64,000 bases of DNA from Ariolimax columbianus (lineage: Eukaryota > Mollusca > Gastropoda > Stylommatophora > Arionidae): assembly GCA_036924085.1 (NCBI GenBank), contig JAVGWX010000019.1, positions 11,766,196-11,830,195 on the forward strand, read 5' to 3'. Below, piece by piece: positions 58,050 through 64,000 of this stretch. The notes beneath the pieces were generated by a model that had not been told where the DNA came from, made no database searches, and saw only the letters and a program-made list of their open reading frames with translations. The translations under genes and the position numbers were made by a program. The stretch's first letter is position 1; each line of letters starts with the position of its first letter.

Positions 58050-58530
58050 AGCTGACCAATTCAGATACAAGGCTGCTCTGGTAACTGTCTGAAACAGTAA
58101 AGAATTCACAGACGAGCACGTTTTGATTATTGTCTCAAACAGTCAAGAATTCATATACCACTAGTTATGTTAACTGTCTCAAGCATTCAAGAACTCAGAT
58201 ACCAGTAGTTCTGATTTCTGTCTAAAGCAGTCAATAATTCAGATACAAGTAGTTATGTTAACTGTCTAAAGCATTCAATAATTCCGATACCAGTATTTCT
58301 TATAACTGTCTAAAGCATTCAATAATTCAGATACCAGTGTTTCTTATAACTGTCTAAAGCATTCAATAATTCAGATACCAGTATTTCTTATAACTGTCTA
58401 AAGCAGTCAAGAATTCAGATACCAGTATTTCTTATAACTGTCTAAAGCATTCAATAATTCAGATACCAGTATTTCTTATAACTGTCTAAAGCATTCAATA
58501 ATTCAGATACCAGTAGTTCCGATAACTATT
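58050..58530. repeat. 44-bp satellite
   Basis: About eleven units of 44 bp: TAACTGTCTAAAGCATTCAA followed by TAATTCAGATACCAGTATTT and CTTA. Regular from 58260 onward, degenerate to the left. Confidence 0.92.
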
Positions 58531-58639
58531 CATAGCAGGCTCATACTCACTATGACTCATCATGATAATAATAATTTTGCTGTTGATAATTCTAATTGAT
58601 ATTAAAAACCCATGGTTCTGTTCATCATGTCCTAATTTC

Positions 58640-59065
58640 GGCTACTTTGGGCTGGTTTTTCTTTTACGGCCAATACAAAAAATAGGGTGAGGACTGCTGA
58701 TATCGTCCTCACAGAATGCCTGTATAAAAGTGGTAAGCTACAGCAGCTAGGAGTTATCTCTTTTTCTCCTCCATCTCTTTTCCGTTCACCCTCAGATCAA
58801 AGTCCCGGTTTCTCTTGCAAAGGACACTGTTGTTTGTAAAGCTGTTTTATTTCCGTATAGATGTTGGCTCATATCTGCCTGGCAGGACCAGTATTGTCCT
58901 CTCTTCCTCCAGGGATGCATGATGTGTTCCATGGTCGTGGTGTGCTCCCAAACGGACATCTATCATCTGTCCCAATCTTCATTTTGTTGCAAAAATGACA
59001 GTTATCTTTTGAGTTTAACAAATCCTTCGATTGATGTGATATGGTTGCTAGCCCCAAGCGCAACC
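58640..59065 (-). pseudogene. GAA-tail LINE relative, sister subfamily, decayed
   Basis: Minus strand LLNSKDNCHFCNKMKIGTDD, RCPF, then a frameshifted CCHC-type knuckle region with HHDHGTHHA-like reading matches the zinc-knuckle segment of 42916-43345 (NKMRIGTDDMCPCG). The C-terminal LYKQQCPLQEK-like end follows. No tail or target duplication could be defined. Confidence 0.55.
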
Positions 59066-59504
59066 CTCTGTATTCACCTATTACAACGTTTTATAGGATG
59101 CGGGTAGTCGAGCAGTTACTAAACCAATCGCATGACCAATGCGGCAAGAGTTCATATTTCCGCCTAAGGTTAGTTTGTTTTATGGTAAAAGAAAAACCTT
59201 TAATAATGCGTCGTTTCTAAAGCAAGGCGCAGCCTTTATTCCTCAGGCCTAGAAGTCCTATCAGGAAAACCCCAGCAATTCGAATAAATGCTACAATGAT
59301 AGCTAATTTTACAACATTTTTTACCGGTAACAATGTTACTTATCTACCCTCATAGAGTATCACTTGCACTGGTGCTCGAAATATCCCAACATAACATACG
59401 ATAAGCTAACGTAATGTAACATTATCAATCATAGCTTCCCAGTACATAGCATGACATAACATAATGCCTAGTCACGTACAAATATATCTCAAAAGTCTCC
59501 TACT

Positions 59505-59730
59505 CTCTCTCTCTCCCTCTCATTGCCCATCTCTTTCCCTTTTTCTCTGTCTTTCTCTCCCTTCTTTCTTTCTCTTTCTGTCTCTCCCTCTCACTCCCTC
59601 TCTCTTTCTCAATCTCTCTCCCTCTCTCTTTCTATCTCTTTATATCTCTCCCTCTATCTCCATCTTCCTCTCTTTCTCTCTCTCCCTCTCTCTCCATCTG
59701 CCTCTCTCTCTCTTTCTCTATATTTATGTT
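59505..59730. repeat. CT-rich polypyrimidine tract
   Basis: About 220 bp of nearly pure C/T on the plus strand (CTCTCTCTCCCTCTC-type). The 102- and 109-residue Ser/Leu-rich frames are shadows. Such tracts can adopt triplex structures; no function is implied. Confidence 0.93.
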
Positions 59731-59914
59731 TTCACGATTCCACATCGCTCTCCACTTTTCCATCTTTTTGCGGAAAGCTACTTAAGTATTTGAATTATCT
59801 GACCTGTTTAAGTTCTGTACCTCTCATCTGAACAATTAGTGCTGATTTACATTGTTTCTATTTGTGTTAATCTACCTATTATGTTTAGTACAGGCATTAT
59901 CAGTTCAGTTCACC

Positions 59915-60235
59915 CCGTAACACATCAGGTCGTTGGGGCACACATGAAGACACTCCCAAAATCCCACGCCATCCCTCTCTGTCTGCCGTCGTCTGTCGTA
60001 TCTCACCGGGACGAAGACTTGACCACTCAGTGATGTTGCCCACCCATCTCTTCCTTGGACGTCCTCGCCCTCTCTATCCCGGTACGAAACCAAAGAGTAT
60101 CGAGTTGATAATTCCGTTGGACCTCGCGATGTGCCCGCACCAAGCGATCTTACGTCTTTTGATAGCTGTAAACAGATCTTCAAAAGGACCAATAGCGTCT
60201 TCAACTCTCTGACGTATTTCTACGTTCGTGACCCG
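59915..60235 (-). mobile_element. LINE 3' end, GTGCCCCAACGACCT family
   Basis: Minus-strand copy of the family at 18050-18330 and 20632-20885: GGACGTCCAAGGAAGAGATG-type basic tail region, GGATGGCGTGGGATTTTGGG and GTGTGCCCCAACGACCTGAT, GGGGTGAACTGAACT end. The 5' part continues to about 60235 with a decayed RT tail. Confidence 0.7.
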
Positions 60236-61490
60236 ATCTTTCTATGTTGTTATCAAGGACATTCAACTGCTTTTGAAGGTCATCCTTATATGAGTTAAGA
60301 TGCTCTGAACATCTGCAAAATGTAGCTCGTTTCTGATTGTTTCTGTGTGTGCTTCAGTTGTTCTTTTATTTCACAAATACAATGAACAGTCGTGGCAATA
60401 GTTCAAATCCCTCTTAGACAGTTGTTCATTCCTTATACATTCCAAAACCGTTCCACAGATCTGAACCAAATTTAGCATAGCTACTTTTGGGATGATTTCA
60501 ACATTTCTGGTTAGCTATGATAAAGAGCATAGATAATACTATTTGATACATTTCTCGAAACATTTATAAAGGCACTAGATAGAGACAAGAATCATGATAT
60601 CATGACTCAATTTCCATGTTTGATGTCAAATGCGCATGCGCAAACACCGTTCAAATTCACTATTGCATTGTGGGATTGATTGAGTTATAAAATATTAAAC
60701 AATAGAAAAGGGGGAGTAGTTTGAGGGTGAGAAAGGAAAGCAGGGGGATGGGTTGGTTAACGGGAGGGGATGGGGAAGTGGGGATAACCTGAAATAACAT
60801 GTTAAATCTCCCACGTTAAGGGAATATCGCACCCAGGCTGTAAGAAACGACACTGGTTTAAGTATCTTTCAGGATTCTCGCCTATACAGACGATCTTACT
60901 GGAGTCTGTCATGTGCATCTTATAGAATAACGTGTTTCTGTATTCTTGTCAATCATCATGTTTTCGAAAGCGCTTTCTCTGGGTTTTTTTTTCCACTTGC
61001 TGTACTTAACATCTCTGAAACGTACAAAGCGCCACTAATATTTATTCTTAAATCATAGGTTTAGTTTTTGCCTTGATCTCTTAAGCTTTCCAAATAGCTT
61101 TCAATGCCAAAAATGCGTCTTGAAATGCTTTTAAAATTTCAAAAAAATAAATACATAAATAACAGATGTTTCCCCATGTAATAACTGTGGTGTTTTATGT
61201 TATCGCGCACAGAGCTAGTGTCGGCTTGAGACAAGTCGAGGAGGCATGCACGGCTAATGAGATGAAATTACATGGCCATGGCAAATGTCAACGATGCCCT
61301 TTGATGGGAGTGGTTGATATTTTAATAAGAACAAAGTGGCACAGGATGATAGCATACAGGAGCTAAAGCGTTTTGATGACGGGCGGTGGTGTATTTGTTA
61401 GTTACGTCACTTGTAGTAGATGAATATTTCATGAATAATTTTGTTGACTTTTAAAGAAATACAGAAGTTTTATCTGTTATCACTAATCAT
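60236..61490. other. spacer, no gene supported
   Basis: Contains a palindromic TGCGCATGCGCA at 60629-60640 and a purine-rich G tract at 60710-60785. A 66-residue plus frame at 61166 has no motif. Confidence 0.4.
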
Positions 61491-61494
61491 TGAT

Positions 61495-62300
61495 ATGATA
61501 TGGCGAGGGCAAGGAGGGTAGAGGGTGTACTGGAGGAAGAAGGAAGCATAAGAGGGTGATTAAGGGTGTCCAAGGAGGGCAGAAAGGGTACTGGAGGAAG
61601 AAGGAAGCATAAGAGGGTAATAAAGGGTGTCCAAGGAGGGCAGAAAGGGTACTGGAGGAAGAAGGAAGCATAAGAGGGTGATAAAGGGTGTCCAAGGAGG
61701 GCAGAGAGGGTACTGGAGGAAGAAGGAAGGATAAGAGGATGATAAAGGGTGTCCAAGGAGGGCAGAAAGGGTACTGGAGGAAGAAGGAAGCATAAAAGGG
61801 TGATAAAGGGTGTCCAAGGAGGGCAGAGGGTACTGGAGGAAGAAAGAAGCATAAGAGGGTGATAAAGGGTGTCCAAGGAAGGCAGAGAGGGTACTGGAGG
61901 AAGAAGGAAGCATAAGAGAGTGATAAAGGGTGTCCAAGGAGGGCAGAGAGGGTACTGGAGGAAGAAGGAAGCATAAGAGGGCGATTAAGGGTGTCCAAGG
62001 AGGGCAGAGAGGGTACTGGAGGAAGAAGGAAGCATAAGAGGGTGATAAACGGTGTCCAAGGAGTACAGAGAGGGTACTGGAGGAAGAAGGAAGTATAAGA
62101 GGGTGATAACGGGTGTCCAAGGAAGGCAGAGAGGGTACTGGAGGAAGAAGGAAGCATACGAGGGTGATAAAGAGTGTCCAAGGAGGGCAGAGAGGGTACT
62201 GGCGGAAGAAGGAAGCATAATATGGTGATACAGGGTGTCCAAATAGGGCAGAGAGGGTAATGGAGGAAGAAGGAAGCATAAGAGGATCATAAAGGATGTC
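61495..62300. repeat. 61-bp minisatellite, 13 copies
   Basis: Units GGTGTCCAAGGAGGGCAGAG followed by AGGGTACTGGAGGAAGAAGG, AAGCATAAGAGGGTGATAAA and G (61 bp), with substitutions and a few small deletions. Since 61 is not a multiple of three, the minus-strand frames of 232 and 248 residues cycle through all three phases without a stop; this is purine-strand bias, not coding. Confidence 0.97.
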
Positions 62301-62669
62301 TTTCATGGTCAGCCTGAATGCGTTACTGTGGATATGTCAGATCAATGTAGCGACATGGGATAATCTAGTCGACAATCTCACGAACAAGTGAGGATCGGTA
62401 AACCATTTACACATTTGAATCTAGATGTACTCGAGTTAACATAACAAGCAAACATTATTTTCAGAAAACATGCACCAATCGTGTGGCACTACCTTTAGTG
62501 CTCCCAAAATCATTATGGACCATATTCCCACACATTTACATAGTAGGAATTTGCGAAATGTATGTCAATCGTAAAACAGAGTAATTCTCTTGCGATTCTC
62601 GGTCTGATAAACCCCATACGCATTTATAAGGGAAGAGAGAAAAACTTACACGATCAAGTAACACACAGA

Positions 62670-62745
62670 CAAGCCAGTCTCCTGTTGTTGTTGTTGTTGA
62701 TATTGTTGTTGTTGTTGATATTGTTGTTTCGATAGACAACATTGA
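62670..62745. repeat. TTG microsatellite
   Basis: TTGTTG runs with interspersed TTGATATTG. It borders the repeated element at 62748. Confidence 0.9.
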
Positions 62746-62747
62746 AT

Positions 62748-62960
62748 AGGTTTACTCTTTTGTGCGCCCTGAAAAGGACGTTAAGTGACAGGTTGCAGTA
62801 GCTTTCCTCATATCCTGAGCGTGCGAATGAATGTACACCGAGGTCCTCCATGCGGTTCTGCTACGCTTGGCTTCATCTGCATGTCGGTCACTGCTACGAG
62901 GACCATGTCGATCCGTCCCTTTGTTAACCATGAATACAGCCCGTTTCTAGGAATTGCTGC
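62748..62960 (+). mobile_element. solo copy of fold-back outer arm
   Basis: Homologous to 43361-43600 and to the inverse of ~44985-45212: TTTGTGCGCCCTGAAAAGGA, GGTTGCAGTAGCTTTCCTC, GGTTCTGCTACGCTTG, CATGTCGATCC, then GCCCGTTTCTAGG. It lacks the inner 37-bp satellite, so it defines the outer module independently. Confidence 0.7.
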
Positions 62961-63655
62961 GAGGAAGCCGAGAGGTCCTCAGCATAGTACTACTATGTGT
63001 GGCAGAAACTGTCACTCGAGGATCGGCCTTTTCAGTCATAGCAGACAAACATTGTCGAAATACAGGAGACGGAGCAGGACAAAACTCACGGGGTGCGACG
63101 CGAATGGTCTGCAGAGATGACTATAATGATGATAATGATGATATATATATATATATATATATACATACGGGATTTATATAGTGTGTGCCAATAGTATGGA
63201 AGAATATTTCGTCCAATAAAAGGTCTTTTAGACCCAATTCGCACACATATACACAGAAGGGGTGTGTGAATCATGTTGAAAGCGACCCTGTGAGTTCTCA
63301 TCGTCGACTTTGGTCTAGTAAATAATGTGTCGTGCACATGCGGAAGTCAAGATTGACAGCCTTATACAAGATGAATTAAGATGAGTAGTACATTATAAAG
63401 CAAGAATACATTCGTATGCCGATAAAGAACGAACATAATGCACCAGTGACAATTAAAAGTGAATGCATGTAGAAGAGACTTCGTGGTAGAAAACAGGCGA
63501 TAAGGAAGATATCAAGAGAGCTGAGAATGATGACACATGACATGAAATGTTGACGTGTTTGAAGACATGTGCTATACGGGGATCTGAAAGGTTTCCAAGT
63601 TGAGATAAATCAATAATAAAATGCAATTATTTTACCTGGTTTGAAAGAAACTCAA
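62961..63655. other. spacer with TA microsatellite
   Basis: A GAT/TA repeat tract lies at 63128-63165. No gene seen; the short frames overlap the microsatellite. Confidence 0.5.
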
Positions 63656-63657
63656 TT

Positions 63658-64000
63658 CCAGTATGATATAACCTACATTACGATATAACCTACAGAACGA
63701 TATAACCTAAAGTACGATACAACCTACAGTACGAAATAACCTACATTACGATATACCCTACATTACGATATACCCTACAGTACGATATAACCTACATTAC
63801 GATATACCCTACAGTACGATATACCCTACAGTACGATATAACCTACAGTACGATATACCCTACATTACGATATAACCTACATTGCGATATACCCTACAGT
63901 ACGATATAACCTACAGTACGATATAACCTACATTACGATATACCCTACAGTACGATAAAACCTACATTACGATATAACCTACATTACGATATACCCTACA
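63658..64000. repeat. 17-bp minisatellite, runs off window
   Basis: About 20 units of 17 bp, TACGATATAACCTACAT, with alternation AACC/ACCC and ACAT/ACAG. The array continues past the right edge, so its full length is unknown. Confidence 0.95.

Noticed and set aside
61483..62306. Ser/Pro/Leu-rich minus frames up to 248 residues
   Set aside because: 61-bp repeat with strand composition bias; phase cycles through all three frames.

Overview
This window looks like intergenic and intronic DNA from an animal nuclear genome, most likely a gastropod mollusc. The reasons are an intron-containing receptor gene of an invertebrate type, a metazoan 18S rRNA fragment whose variable regions look gastropod-like to my eye, tRNA-derived SINEs, several LINE classes, and dozens of minisatellites. 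The species is inferred; no database search was possible. Almost none of the long open frames are genes: most are tandem arrays whose unit happens to lack stop codons.

Layout. 1-4.05 kb is A-rich satellite on one strand (29-, about 37- and 30-bp units). 4.9-6.54 kb is an 81-copy, 20-bp minisatellite. 7-14.3 kb holds more satellites, one complete SINE and LINE/CR1 scraps. 15.37-21.24 kb carries the only confident host gene: two minus-strand exons of a sex-peptide-receptor/myoinhibitory-peptide-receptor-like GPCR, with a 4.8-kb intron full of repeats and its TM7 exon missing.

21.4-30.6 kb is the most remarkable segment. A 939-bp direct repeat brackets a unit made of a 5' ETS-like GC-rich leader, the first ~1,240 nt of an 18S rRNA gene, and a nearly full-length but inactivated LINE (endonuclease, reverse transcriptase, RNase H, zinc knuckle, GAA tail). 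The LINE leader itself contains degenerate copies of an 18S segment. Truncated relatives elsewhere in the window have ordinary 12-15 bp target-site duplications, so the 939-bp repeat is anomalous.

30.4-64 kb is a graveyard of nested elements: a CR1-like LINE split by a SINE, a palindromic mariner relic, an RTE-like LINE split by the GAA-tail LINE, a fold-back structure, decayed RNase H LINEs, and further minisatellites. Two of these arrays (41.6-42.4 and 56.2-57.3 kb) appear to have grown out of LINE coding sequence. One possible exon of unknown function lies at 48.25 kb. The array at the right edge runs off the window.
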